Part shown: positions 27,001 to 36,113 of the stretch, piece after piece | Numbering within the stretch: the first letter of the stretch is position 1 | How the letters are laid out: each line of letters starts with the position of its first letter | Source: Aeromicrobium chenweiae | Lineage (GTDB): Bacteria; Actinomycetota; Actinomycetes; Propionibacteriales; Nocardioidaceae | Assembly (NCBI RefSeq): GCF_003065605.1 | Contig: NZ_CP026952.1 | Coordinates: forward strand, 868,001-932,000 | Direction: 5' to 3' | Length of the DNA stretch: 64,000 nt | Made by a program: the position numbers and the translations under genes | Notes under the pieces: model-generated | Databases searched by the model: none | What the model was told of the DNA's origin: nothing | What the model saw: the letters and a program-made list of their open reading frames with translations, nothing else

Positions 27001-29460
27001 TCACTGATGTGACGTGGCACTCATCTCCCGCTCGACCGCGCGGCGCAGGTACGGGGCGGTGACGCTCTGCTCGACCTCCAGGAGGTCCGCCGGGGTGGCG
27101 GCGGCCACGACGGTGCCGCCGCGGTCCCCGCCGCCGGGGCCCAGCTCGATGACCCAGTCCGCTGCGGCGACGACCTGCATGTCGTGCTCCACCACGATGA
27201 CCGTGTCGCCCGCATCGGTGAGCCGACCGAGGACGCGCACGAGGTCGCGCACGTTGACCGGGTGGAGACCACCGGTCGGCTCGTCGAGCACGAAGATCGT
27301 GCCCTCCCGCCTCGGACGCTGCAGCTCGGTGGCCAGCTTGATGCGCTGGGCCTCGCCGCCCGAGAGCTCGGTCGCCGGCTGTCCGAGGGTCAGGTAACCC
27401 AGGCCGACGTCGAGCAGCGTCGCCAGCGACCGGTGCACGCCCGGTACGTCCTCGAAGAAGGTCGCGGCCTCCTGGACGGTCATCGCGAGCACCTGGCCGA
27501 TGTCTCGCTCGCGGTAGTGCACCTCCAGCGTCTCGGGGTTGTACCGCGAGCCGTTGCAGGTGGGGCACACCGAGTAGCTGGTCGGCAGGAAGACGAGCTC
27601 GATCGCGATGAATCCCTCGCCCTCGCACGTGGGGCAGCGGCCGGCGGCGACGTTGAACGAGAACCGTCCGGCCGCCCAGCCGCGGTCCTTCGCCGCCGGG
27701 GTCGCCGCGAACAGCCGTCGTACGGCGTCGAACAGTCCGGTGTAGGTCGCGAGATTCGACCGGGGGGACCGGCCGATCGGCCGTTGGTCGATCGAGATGA
27801 TCCGCTGCTGCTCGCCGTCGACGACCGGCTCGGCCTCCAGGCGCTCGAGCGTGGCTGCGAGCAGGGAGGACTTGCCGGACCCGGAGACGCCGGTGATCGC
27901 GGTCATCACCCCGATCGGGAGCCGGATGCTGACGTCCTGCAGGTTGTGCAACGACAGGTGGTCCAGCTCACGCCAGGCGACCGGCTCGCGGGCCGCCAGC
28001 GTCGGGGGAGGCGTGCGGTCGAACATGAACTCGGCGGTCACCGATTCGGCGACCGCCGCGAGTCCCTCAGGAGGCCCGCTGTGCACGACATGTCCACCGA
28101 GGACGCCGGCGCTCGGACCCACGTCGACCACCCAGTCGGCGTGCCGGGCGATCGCCAGATCGTGCTCGACCACGAACAGGGAGTTGCCGGCAGCGACGAG
28201 CTCCCGCAGCGCCGCGTACAGCGCCTCGGAGTCCGCGGGGTGAAGGCCCGCGGACGGCTCGTCCAGCACGTACAGGACGCCGAACAGGCCGGCGCGCAGC
28301 TGCCCCGCGAGGCGGACGCGCTGCAGCTCCCCGGGGGACAGGGCCGTGCTCGACCGGTCCATCGACAGGTAGCCCAGGCCCAGCCCGATGATGGCCTCGA
28401 CCCGCGACGCGAAGTCCTTCACCAGGGAGCGGGCCGCCGTGGCTGCTGCCGCTCCGTGCCGGTCGGTGCCGCGGGCCTGCTGCTCCAGACCGGTGTCCAG
28501 CAGCGCGCACACCTGGGACAGCGGCATCGCTGCCATCTCGGCGATGTCGACCCCCGCGAAGGTCACCGCCAAGGCGGCCGGGCGCAGGCGCTTGCCGTGG
28601 CAGGTGGGGCACGGCCCCTCGGCGCGGAACGCCTCGAGCTTCTCGCGCTGGCTCGCCGACTGCGTCTTCGCCAGGTTGCGCATCAGGTACTTCTCCGCGG
28701 ACGACCAGTGACCGTGGTATGCGCTCGCCTCTCCCTGCTTGTTGCCCTGCAGGAGCATCCGGGGCTCCTCGTCGGTGAAGAGCAGCCAGTCGCGCTGCTC
28801 CTGGGGCAGGGTGTGCCACGGCGCGTGGATGTCGATGCCGAGCTTGGTGACCATGCGCCGCACGTTGAGACCGACCCAGGCGCGGTTCGCCCAGACGCCG
28901 ATCGCGCCCTCGTCGATCGACAGGCTCGGATCGGGGACGAGGAGCTCCTCGGTCGTGCTGCGCGAGACCCCGCTGCCGTGGCACGTCGGGCACGCGCCGA
29001 TCGCGGTGTTGGGGGAGAACGCGGACGCCGGCAGGTGGTCGGCGCCCTCGGGGTAGGTGCCGGCCCGGCTGTACAGCAGGCGCAGCACGTCCGAGAGCGA
29101 GCTGAGGGTGCCGAGCGACGACCGGGAGCTCGTGGCTCCGCGCGCCTGCTGCAGCGCCACGGCCGGCGGCATCCCGTCGATCGTGTCGATGTCGGGCGCG
29201 CCCACCTGCGACAGGAGCCGCCGGGCGTACGGGGCGACGGACTCGAAGTAGCGACGTTGCGACTCGGCGAACACCGTTCCGAAGGCCAACGACGACTTGC
29301 CCGAGCCGGAGACCCCGGTGAAGACGACGAAGCAGTCGCGGGGCAGGTCGACGTCGACGTCGCGCAGGTTGTGCTCGCGCGCCCCCCGGACGCGGATCCA
29401 TCCGGACGAGCCGGTGGGCAGGTCGGTTCCGTTCAGGTCTGTCTCACGGTGCTCGGGCAT
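27001..29460 (-). CDS. Short UvrA-type excinuclease ABC ATPase (UvrA2-like)
   Basis: 819 aa, against about 950 for housekeeping UvrA. Two ABC modules each have a GVSGSGKSS Walker A, at residues about 49-57 and in the second half. Zinc-finger-like CPTC motifs are CPTCHGSG, CPTCHGKRLRP, CPTCEGEGF and CPTCNGSRY. The second signature is LSGGEAQRIKLA. The size suggests loss of the UvrB-binding region, as in class II UvrA proteins linked to resistance to DNA-intercalating antibiotics in producers. Neighbours are a MarR gene and an MMPL exporter, which supports a drug-tolerance role (inference). It is not expected to replace genomic UvrA. Confidence 0.9.
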   Translation of the reverse strand: MPEHRETDLNGTDLPTGSSGWIRVRGAREHNLRDVDVDLPRDCFVVFTGVSGSGKSSLAFGTVFAESQRRYFESVAPYARRLLSQVGAPDIDTIDGMPPAVALQQARGATSSRSSLGTLSSLSDVLRLLYSRAGTYPEGADHLPASAFSPNTAIGACPTCHGSGVSRSTTEELLVPDPSLSIDEGAIGVWANRAWVGLNVRRMVTKLGIDIHAPWHTLPQEQRDWLLFTDEEPRMLLQGNKQGEASAYHGHWSSAEKYLMRNLAKTQSASQREKLEAFRAEGPCPTCHGKRLRPAALAVTFAGVDIAEMAAMPLSQVCALLDTGLEQQARGTDRHGAAAATAARSLVKDFASRVEAIIGLGLGYLSMDRSSTALSPGELQRVRLAGQLRAGLFGVLYVLDEPSAGLHPADSEALYAALRELVAAGNSLFVVEHDLAIARHADWVVDVGPSAGVLGGHVVHSGPPEGLAAVAESVTAEFMFDRTPPPTLAAREPVAWRELDHLSLHNLQDVSIRLPIGVMTAITGVSGSGKSSLLAATLERLEAEPVVDGEQQRIISIDQRPIGRSPRSNLATYTGLFDAVRRLFAATPAAKDRGWAAGRFSFNVAAGRCPTCEGEGFIAIELVFLPTSYSVCPTCNGSRYNPETLEVHYRERDIGQVLAMTVQEAATFFEDVPGVHRSLATLLDVGLGYLTLGQPATELSGGEAQRIKLATELQRPRREGTIFVLDEPTGGLHPVNVRDLVRVLGRLTDAGDTVIVVEHDMQVVAAADWVIELGPGGGDRGGTVVAAATPADLLEVEQSVTAPYLRRAVEREMSATSHQ

Positions 29461-29508
29461 CCCGCCAACCTAGCCCGAGCCGCCACGTCGCGCGTGCCGG
29501 CGACCGCC

Positions 29509-29985
29509 TCAGGTGCCGGCGGCCTCGTCGCGGGCGGCACGGGCCGCGGCGGTGAGCTGATGCATCAGCGCCGCGGCGCGAGCGAGCTCCTGCTCGTCGT
29601 GCACGTCGAGCACCTGGCGCATGTGCTTGGCCAGGATCGCGAACATGGAGCCGCCGACCGCCAGTGCGTCCTCGGTGATCTCGACGCGCACCGACCGCCG
29701 ATCGGTCTCGACCCGCTCCCGTCGCACGTGCCCGGCCCGTTCGAGCCGGTCCAGCATCGCGCTGGTGGCCGAGGGGCTGAGCCCGAGGCCGTCGCTGATG
29801 TCCTTCGGCGAGGTGGCGTCGCGATCCATCACCAGGCCGATCGCGGCCAGGTCGGTGCGGTGCATCGCGTGCACGTGGCTCATCTGCAGCACGTACCGCT
29901 CGACCTCGGCGGTGAACGTGCGCAGCTCGCGGACGAGCTCGGTGGCAGCCGGCGATCCCGCACCGCGCCGATTGGCGGAGGTCAT
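29509..29985 (-). CDS. MarR family transcriptional regulator
   Basis: 158 aa. Winged helix: TDLAAIGLVMDRDATSPKDI, recognition segment GLGLSPSATSAMLDRLERAG, wing VETDRRSVRVEITEDA. Divergent from the MMPL transporter gene, with 23 bp between starts. An inverted repeat CAATCG-N8-CGATTG fills that gap and covers both -10 elements (TACGAT for this gene, 6 nt before its ATG). It should repress itself and the exporter until an exporter substrate binds. Confidence 0.92.
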   Translation of the reverse strand: MTSANRRGAGSPAATELVRELRTFTAEVERYVLQMSHVHAMHRTDLAAIGLVMDRDATSPKDISDGLGLSPSATSAMLDRLERAGHVRRERVETDRRSVRVEITEDALAVGGSMFAILAKHMRQVLDVHDEQELARAAALMHQLTAAARAARDEAAGT

Positions 29986-29989
29986 GGGC

Positions 29990-30009
29990 CAATCGTACTA
30001 TTTCGATTG
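29990..30009. promoter_or_regulatory. MarR operator between regulator and MMPL gene
   Basis: CAATCG (29990-29995) and CGATTG (30004-30009) form a perfect 6-bp inverted repeat with an 8-nt spacer. It contains the exporter's -10 TACTAT (29996-30001) and touches its GTG start. Confidence 0.65.
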
Positions 30010-32048
30010 TGGAATCATTCGATGACGGAAACAAAGACCTGACGCGTCGCCCGGGCCGCCGCGCGGCGATCCTCGTGACGTTGCTGTTCGTGCTGCTCTC
30101 CGGGGCGGTGTTCGCCCTGGCCCCCGAGGCCCGGGAGTCGAACGCCCCGACCGCGGGGCTGCCGGACTCCGCCGACTCCACGACCGTGGCACGGCTCCAG
30201 CAGACCCTGCCGTCGAGTGACGTGTCCCCGGCGATCGTCGTCGTCGACCGGGACGGTGGCAAGGCGCTGACCGGCGAGGACAAGAAGGCCGTCGAGGAGC
30301 TCGCGGCCACGCTCGGGTCCGCCTCCGTCACCGACGACGAGCTCAGGCCCGTGTTCTCCGAGGACGGCACCGTGGCGCTCGTCGCCGTGCCGCTGAAGGC
30401 CTCCACCGGTGCCGACAAGGTCGAGGCGCTGCGCTCGACCGTCGAGAAGTCCCTGCCCGACGGCGTGACCGCGGAGGTGACCGGCGGTCCCGCGTTCGAG
30501 GCCGATCTCCAGGACGTCTTCGCGGGCGCGGACGTCCGCCTCCTGATCTCCACCGCGCTCGTCGTGGCGCTCCTGCTGCTCGTCACCTACCGCAGCCCGT
30601 GGCTGTGGCTGGTGCCGTTGATCGTCGTGGCCCTCGGCGACCGCGTCGCCGCCCTGGCGGTCGCGACCGCGACGCAGGTCTTCGACTACGACGTGGACGG
30701 GTCCACGACGGGCATCACCTCCGTGCTCGTGTTCGGTGCGGGCACGAACTACGCCCTGCTGCTCATCGCGCGCTATCGCGAGGAGCTGCGACGGCACGAG
30801 GACCGTTTCGTCGCGATGCGGGCGGCCTGGCGTCAGGCAGCCCCGGCCATCCTGGCCAGCTCGGGCACCGTCGCGCTCGCACTCCTGACGCTCTCCTTCG
30901 CCGACACCCCCACGAACCGCGCACTCGGCTGGTCCGCGGCGATCGGGATCGCGGTCGCGGTGATCTTCGGCCTGATCGCGCTCCCGGCCGCCATGGTGCT
31001 GTTCGGGCGGGGCCTGTTCTGGCCGTTCGTGCCGCGCCTCGGTCAGAAGGACCCGGCCCGCAGCGGTGTGTGGGCCCGGGTCGGCGCGACCGTCGTCCGC
31101 CGCCCGCGGGCCTTCACCGCGGGATCGCTCGCCCTGCTCGCGCTGCTCGCCGTCGGGGGCTCCGGGCTGCAGGTCGGGCTGACCCAGAACGAGAGGTTCC
31201 GGGAGACCCCGGAGTCGGTCCTGGGCCAGGAGACGCTGGCGCAGGCGTTCCCCGCCGGGTTCGCCGAGCCGACGGTCGTCCTGGCGAAGCCCGACCGGGC
31301 CAAGGACGTCCTCGCGGACCTGAAGGACGTCGACGGCGTCTCGACCGTCCGGCCCGGCCCCGCCTCCGACGAGTGGGCCGAGCTGGACGTCGTGCTGGAC
31401 AGTGATCGCGGGTCCGACCGTGCCGCGGACACGATCGACCGGATGCGCGCAGCGGTCGACGACGGTGCGCTGGTCGGTGGCGGTGACGCGCAGGACCTGG
31501 ACGCGAGGGCAGCCGCCTCCCACGACCGGCTCCTGATCTTCCCGTTGGTCCTCGTGATCGTGCTGGTCATCCTGGTCGCGCTGCTCAGGTCGATCGTGGC
31601 CGCCGTCGTCCTGGTGCTGACCGTCGTCGCGACCTACGTGGCCGCGATGGGCGCCGGCTGGTTCGTGTTCACGCACTTCTTCGACTTCCCGGCGCTCGAC
31701 CTGCCGGTGCCGCTGTTCGCGTTCATCTTCCTCGTGGCGCTCGGCGTCGACTACAACATCTTCTTGGCGACCCGGGCGCGCGAGGAGGCGGCCGACAAGC
31801 CGATCGCGGGCGCGATGTCGACGGCACTGGCGGTGACCGGTGGCGTGATCACGAGCGCAGGCGTGGTGCTCGCGGCGGTCTTCGCGGTCCTCGGCGTGCT
31901 GCCGCTCGTCACGCTCACGCAGATCGGCGTCATCGTCGGCATCGGCGTGCTGCTCGACACCCTGGTGGTGCGCAGCCTCCTGGTCCCGGCGCTCGCGACG
32001 CTGGTCGGCGAGCGGTTCTGGTGGCCGAGCCACTCCGGGCGCGACTGA
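30009..32048 (+). CDS. MMPL/RND family exporter
   Basis: 679 aa, the short YdfJ-like type rather than a 950-aa mycobacterial MmpL. Two repeats of one plus five membrane helices flank two extracytoplasmic loops. First-half motif FGAGTNYALLLIARYREEL; second-half LGVDYNIFLATRAREEA. In RND proteins the Asp of the DY pair carries protons: Asp581 is present in the second half, but the first half has Asn247. Substrate unknown; lipids or drugs in the family. GTG 30009 is leaderless and overlaps the MarR operator. Confidence 0.92.
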   Translation: MESFDDGNKDLTRRPGRRAAILVTLLFVLLSGAVFALAPEARESNAPTAGLPDSADSTTVARLQQTLPSSDVSPAIVVVDRDGGKALTGEDKKAVEELAATLGSASVTDDELRPVFSEDGTVALVAVPLKASTGADKVEALRSTVEKSLPDGVTAEVTGGPAFEADLQDVFAGADVRLLISTALVVALLLLVTYRSPWLWLVPLIVVALGDRVAALAVATATQVFDYDVDGSTTGITSVLVFGAGTNYALLLIARYREELRRHEDRFVAMRAAWRQAAPAILASSGTVALALLTLSFADTPTNRALGWSAAIGIAVAVIFGLIALPAAMVLFGRGLFWPFVPRLGQKDPARSGVWARVGATVVRRPRAFTAGSLALLALLAVGGSGLQVGLTQNERFRETPESVLGQETLAQAFPAGFAEPTVVLAKPDRAKDVLADLKDVDGVSTVRPGPASDEWAELDVVLDSDRGSDRAADTIDRMRAAVDDGALVGGGDAQDLDARAAASHDRLLIFPLVLVIVLVILVALLRSIVAAVVLVLTVVATYVAAMGAGWFVFTHFFDFPALDLPVPLFAFIFLVALGVDYNIFLATRAREEAADKPIAGAMSTALAVTGGVITSAGVVLAAVFAVLGVLPLVTLTQIGVIVGIGVLLDTLVVRSLLVPALATLVGERFWWPSHSGRD

Positions 32049-32049
32049 C

Positions 32050-32146
32050 ATCCCGCGGGATTCGTCCGCTCCGACATGCCGGTGCCTGCGACCTCGTGGC
32101 AGCCGACGAACACGGAGCGTGACGCACGTCCTACGGTCGTGACGTG
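32050..32146 (+). promoter_or_regulatory. Promoter and operator candidates of the D-peptide operon
   Basis: Between the MMPL stop and GTG 32144 lie a perfect palindrome ATCCCGCGGGAT (32050-32061) and an inverted repeat CACGTC (32125-32130) with GACGTG (32141-32146). The latter brackets the -10 TACGGT (32132-32137), which is 6 nt before the GTG. Either could be the site of the PucR protein encoded at the end of the cluster. Confidence 0.5.
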
Positions 32147-33526
32147 ACCGACCTCAACGACACGAAGACCTGGCTCGACGAGCAGCTTCCTGCGCTCCTC
32201 GAGAAGCACGACGTCCCCGCAGCCGCGTGGGCCGTGCTCAAAGACGGCGCAGTCGTCGACGGAGCAGCGGGCGTGCTCAGCAAGGCGACCGGCGTGGAAG
32301 CCACCGCGGACTCGGTGTTCCAGATCGGATCCATCACCAAGCTCTGGACCAGCACCCTGGTCATGCAGCTGGTCGACGAGGGACTCGTCGACCTCGACGA
32401 GCCGGTGCGCACGTACCTCCCGGAGTTCCGGATCGTCGACGAGGCCGCGGCAGCGGTCATCACGACGCGCCAGCTCCTCAACCACACCGCCGGTTTCGAG
32501 GGCGACATCTTCACGGACACCGGGACGGGCGACGACGCGCTCGAGAAGTTCGTGGCGCTGCTCGCGGACGTGCCGCAGCTGTTCGAGCCGGGGGAGCAGT
32601 TCTCCTACAACAACGCCGGGTTCTGCGTGCTCGGGCGCCTGGTCGAGGTGGTGCGCAGCACGACGTACGACGCCGCGCTGCGCGAGCACGTCGTCGCCCC
32701 GCTCGGACTGACCCACGTGGCCACCGGACCGTACGAGGCGATCATGTTCCGCGCGGCCGTGGGGCACATCCAGAGCGAGCCGGACTCGGGCTACGAGCCC
32801 GCCCCGATCTGGGCGATGGCCCGCTCGAACGCTCCCGCCGGCTCGATGCTCGCGATGCGTCCCCGTGACCTGCTGGCGTTCGCCCGCATGCACCTCGAGG
32901 ACGGCCGCGCGCAGGACGGCACCCAGGTGCTCGCCCCGGGCACGGCAGCCGCCATGCAGGCGCGGGCGGTCGACGTGCCGTACACGGGCATCATGGGATC
33001 CTCCTGGGGCCTCGGGTTCGAGCGTTTCGACGTCGCCGAGGGCGACATCGTCGGGCACGACGGCAGCACCCTCGGCCAGAACGGGTTCCTGCGGATGGTG
33101 CCGGAGGCGGGCCTGGCGGTCGCGCTGCTGGTCAACGGCGGAGACGTCGTCTCGCTGTACCACGAGCTCGTGGGACGCGTCGTCGACGAGCTGTCGGACA
33201 CCCAGCTGCCGGAGCTGCCCACCCCGCCCGCGGACCCCGAGCGCGTCGACGCCGGCCGGTACGTCGGCACCTACTCCGCGGACGTCGTGGACCTCGTGGT
33301 GACGCAGGACGACGACGGGCGCATCTGGATGGACACCATCTACAAGGGCATGTTCGCCGACCTCGAGGAGCACCAGCCGCCGCAGGAGCTCGTGCACTTC
33401 CGGGACGACAGCCTCATCCCGCTGCAGGGCGAGCACGGCATGCACATGCCGCACTGGTTCCTCGGCGACGACGGCGAGGGCCACGCCCAGTACCTCCACA
33501 TCGGTCGCGCCATCCGGCGCGCCTGA
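32144..33526 (+). CDS. Beta-lactamase-fold serine hydrolase (class C/PBP4*-like)
   Basis: 460 aa. Active-site motifs of the penicilloyl-serine transferase fold: S63-x-x-K66 in FQIGSITKLW, Y155-N-N in FSYNNAG, and H305-D-G replacing the KTG box. Residues about 360-460 are a lipocalin-like beta domain (YVGTYSADVVDL). Such proteins are esterases, D-aminopeptidases or DD-peptidases rather than true beta-lactamases. No signal peptide, so it is cytoplasmic. First gene of the peptide transporter/racemase operon and closely similar to the C-terminal half of the large protein at 38785. It probably acts on imported D-residue peptides or amides (inference). Confidence 0.9.
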   Translation: MTDLNDTKTWLDEQLPALLEKHDVPAAAWAVLKDGAVVDGAAGVLSKATGVEATADSVFQIGSITKLWTSTLVMQLVDEGLVDLDEPVRTYLPEFRIVDEAAAAVITTRQLLNHTAGFEGDIFTDTGTGDDALEKFVALLADVPQLFEPGEQFSYNNAGFCVLGRLVEVVRSTTYDAALREHVVAPLGLTHVATGPYEAIMFRAAVGHIQSEPDSGYEPAPIWAMARSNAPAGSMLAMRPRDLLAFARMHLEDGRAQDGTQVLAPGTAAAMQARAVDVPYTGIMGSSWGLGFERFDVAEGDIVGHDGSTLGQNGFLRMVPEAGLAVALLVNGGDVVSLYHELVGRVVDELSDTQLPELPTPPADPERVDAGRYVGTYSADVVDLVVTQDDDGRIWMDTIYKGMFADLEEHQPPQELVHFRDDSLIPLQGEHGMHMPHWFLGDDGEGHAQYLHIGRAIRRA

Positions 33527-33553
33527 CCCCCTGCGCGAGACGAAGGAACCCCG

Positions 33554-35104
33554 ATGAAACTGATCCCGACAACCGTGGGCCTGTGCCTCACCGCGTCCGT
33601 CCTGGCGGCGTGCGGAGGCGGAGGGTCCGGCAGCAAGGACGGTGACGCCAAGATCGTCGACGGCGGCACCTTCAGCATGGCGCTGAACGCCGACCCGGGG
33701 AACCTCGACCCGCACTCGGGGGTGTCGAGCGCGCTGTTCAGCATCAGCCAGCTCTCGTACGACCACCTGTTCAACACCAACTTCGACGACGGGTCGATCG
33801 AGTCGGGCCTCGCCTCGAAGTGGGACGTCAAGGGCAACACGGTGACCGCGACGCTCACCGACGGCGTCACCTGCTCGGACGGCACCAAGCTCACGGCGTC
33901 GGACGTCGTGGCGAACCTCGACTACATCGCGGACCCGAAGAACGAGAGCCCGTTGCTGGGAGCCTTCCTCCCCGTCGGCGCCACCTCCAAGGCCGACGAC
34001 GCCGCGGGCACCGTGACGGTCACGCTGGCCGCGCCGGCACCGTTCGTGCTGCAGGGCCTGGCGAACATCCCCATCGTGTGTCCCGCGGGCATGAAGGACC
34101 GCGCGGCACTCGCCAAGACCTCGAGCGGCACCGGCCCCTACGAGCTGACCGAGGCCGCTCCCGGCAACCAGTACACGTACAAGATCCGCGACGGCTACAC
34201 GTGGGGCCCGGACGGCGCGACGACGGCGACCAAGGGCATGCCCGACACGATCATCATGAAGATCGTCGAGAACGAGTCGACCGCGGCGAACCTCCTGCTG
34301 TCGGGCGGTCTCAACGGCGCGATCGTCAGCGGCTCGGACAGCAAGCGGCTCGAGAAGTCGAAGCTGACGACGTACGACACCGCGAACCTGTCCGGCGAGC
34401 AGTGGTACAACCAGACCAAGGGCCGTCCCACGGTCGACCCGAAGGTCCGTCTCGCGCTGACGCAGGCGCTCGACCTCGCGGAGCTGCAGAAGGTGCTGAC
34501 CGCCGGGAACGGCAAGCCCGCGACGACCTTCGCGGCGCTGGACCCGGTCGCGTGCCCCGGGGACTCGGTCTCCGACGCGCTTCCGAAGCAGGACGTCGAC
34601 GCGGCCAAGGCCGTCCTGGCGGCCGCGAACCTGCCTGAGCTCACGTTCGTCTACAACCCCTCCAGTGGCGGTGGCGTGAGCGCGGCCGCCGAGCTCGCGG
34701 TGCAGCAGTGGAAGGCCGCCGGCGTCACGGTCAAGGCGAAGGCCCAGAACGTGACCGCGATCCAGGAGACGGTCTTCGGGACCGGGAACTGGGACATCGC
34801 CTGGCTGCCGGTGAACGTCAGCAGCCCGGACCAGCTGGTCCCGTTCCTGTCCGGACCCGCGACGCCCGAGGGCACGAACTTCGCCAACATCGCGAACGAC
34901 GACTACGAGGCGGGGGTCAAGAAGGCCAGCACGATGAACGGCCAGGAGGGCTGCGCGACCTGGCTCGACGCCGAGTCGGCGCTCGTCGAGGCCGCGGACG
35001 TCATCCCGTTCGCCAACTCGATCGGCAAGACGTACCGCGCCAAGGCGACGTTCGACTACCCCGGCCAGATGGTTCCCACGAGCATCCGGATGCTGGCGAA
35101 CTGA
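33554..35104 (+). CDS. Oligopeptide ABC transporter substrate-binding lipoprotein
   Basis: 516 aa SBP_bac_5 family protein. Signal peptide with lipobox LAAC, Cys20 being the lipidated residue. The mature part opens with GGTFSMALNADPGNLDPHSG, the usual start of DppA/OppA-type binding proteins, and contains VTATLTDGVTCSDGTKLTAS. It captures peptides outside the membrane and hands them to the permeases encoded next. Located 27 nt after the serine hydrolase gene and 3 nt before the first permease gene. Confidence 0.93.
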   Translation: MKLIPTTVGLCLTASVLAACGGGGSGSKDGDAKIVDGGTFSMALNADPGNLDPHSGVSSALFSISQLSYDHLFNTNFDDGSIESGLASKWDVKGNTVTATLTDGVTCSDGTKLTASDVVANLDYIADPKNESPLLGAFLPVGATSKADDAAGTVTVTLAAPAPFVLQGLANIPIVCPAGMKDRAALAKTSSGTGPYELTEAAPGNQYTYKIRDGYTWGPDGATTATKGMPDTIIMKIVENESTAANLLLSGGLNGAIVSGSDSKRLEKSKLTTYDTANLSGEQWYNQTKGRPTVDPKVRLALTQALDLAELQKVLTAGNGKPATTFAALDPVACPGDSVSDALPKQDVDAAKAVLAAANLPELTFVYNPSSGGGVSAAAELAVQQWKAAGVTVKAKAQNVTAIQETVFGTGNWDIAWLPVNVSSPDQLVPFLSGPATPEGTNFANIANDDYEAGVKKASTMNGQEGCATWLDAESALVEAADVIPFANSIGKTYRAKATFDYPGQMVPTSIRMLAN

Positions 35105-35107
35105 CCC

Positions 35108-36109
35108 ATGGCCGTGGCAGAGACCCCAGCGGTCGTCCCGGTCCCACGGGTGGCGAGGTCTGCCAGCCCGTGGGGCCGGTTCGCCCTGCGCCGCCTCGGG
35201 CGGCTCGTGATCTCGCTGTGGGTCCTGGTCACCGCGGCGTTCCTGATGATCCACCTGATCCCGGGCGACCCGGTGCGAGGCGCTCTCGGCTCGACCGCGA
35301 CGCCCGAGCTGGTGGCGTCGAAGCGCGCGTCGCTGGGCCTGGACGACCCGCTCCTGACGCAGTACCTGCACTACCTGAAGGGGCTGTTCACCGGTGACTT
35401 CGGGACCTCCCTGATCTCGCAGACACCGACGGCGGACGTCATCGCGCAGCGGCTGCCCGCGACGCTGTGGCTGGCCGTGCTCGGCTTCCTGGCCGCGGTC
35501 GCGGTGGCCGTCCCGCTCGGTGTGGCGGCCGGGGTGCTCACCCGCCGGGGACACGGCCGGCGCACCGAGCTCGGGTTCACCACGACCAGCGTCATCCTCG
35601 GCACGATCCCGGACTTCATGGTCGGCGTCGCGCTCGTGTACGTCTTCGGTGTGCGCCTCGAGCTGCTGCCGGTCGCGGGGAACGACTCCGCGTCGGCGTA
35701 CGTGCTGCCGGTCCTCTCGCTCGCGATCGGACCGGCGGCGATCCTGGCCCGGATCATCCGCATCGAGATGGTGACCATCCTGCAGGCCGACTTCATCCGC
35801 ACCGCCCGCGCCAAGCGGCTCCCGGCCGCACGGATCTACCTGTCCCACGCCCTGCCCAACGCCCTCACGGCGGCGCTGACGCTGTCGGGCATCCTGCTCA
35901 GCGCGATGGTCGCCGGCACGGTGCTGGTCGAGAACGTCTTCGCCTGGCCGGGCCTCGGCAGCACGATCGTCTCGTCGATCCTCAACAAGGACTATCCCGT
36001 CGTGCAGGGAATCATCTTGATGTACGGCATCGGCGTGCTGCTCATCAACACCGTCGTCGACGTCGCCCTGGCGTTGCTCGATCCCCGTTCACTGATCAGG
36101 GAGGACTGA
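35108..36109 (+). CDS. Peptide ABC transporter permease, DppB type
   Basis: 333 aa with six membrane helices. The N-terminal helix is followed by LIPGDPVRGALGSTATPELV, characteristic of DppB/OppB. The EAA loop that contacts the ATPase is FIRTARAKRLPAARIYLSHA. The C-terminus has DVALALLDPRSLIRED, also standard. It forms the channel with the permease half of the following fusion gene. Spacing is 3 nt upstream and 4 nt downstream within the operon. Confidence 0.94.
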   Translation: MAVAETPAVVPVPRVARSASPWGRFALRRLGRLVISLWVLVTAAFLMIHLIPGDPVRGALGSTATPELVASKRASLGLDDPLLTQYLHYLKGLFTGDFGTSLISQTPTADVIAQRLPATLWLAVLGFLAAVAVAVPLGVAAGVLTRRGHGRRTELGFTTTSVILGTIPDFMVGVALVYVFGVRLELLPVAGNDSASAYVLPVLSLAIGPAAILARIIRIEMVTILQADFIRTARAKRLPAARIYLSHALPNALTAALTLSGILLSAMVAGTVLVENVFAWPGLGSTIVSSILNKDYPVVQGIILMYGIGVLLINTVVDVALALLDPRSLIRED

Positions 36110-36113
36110 GCCG

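Noticed and set aside
31751-35848. A minus-strand open frame of more than 1300 codons
   Set aside because: It is antisense to the MMPL, serine hydrolase, binding protein and permease genes, which show full family motifs. The antisense translation is rich in Arg, Gly, Asp and His repeats with no domain, the usual shadow of third-position GC bias.
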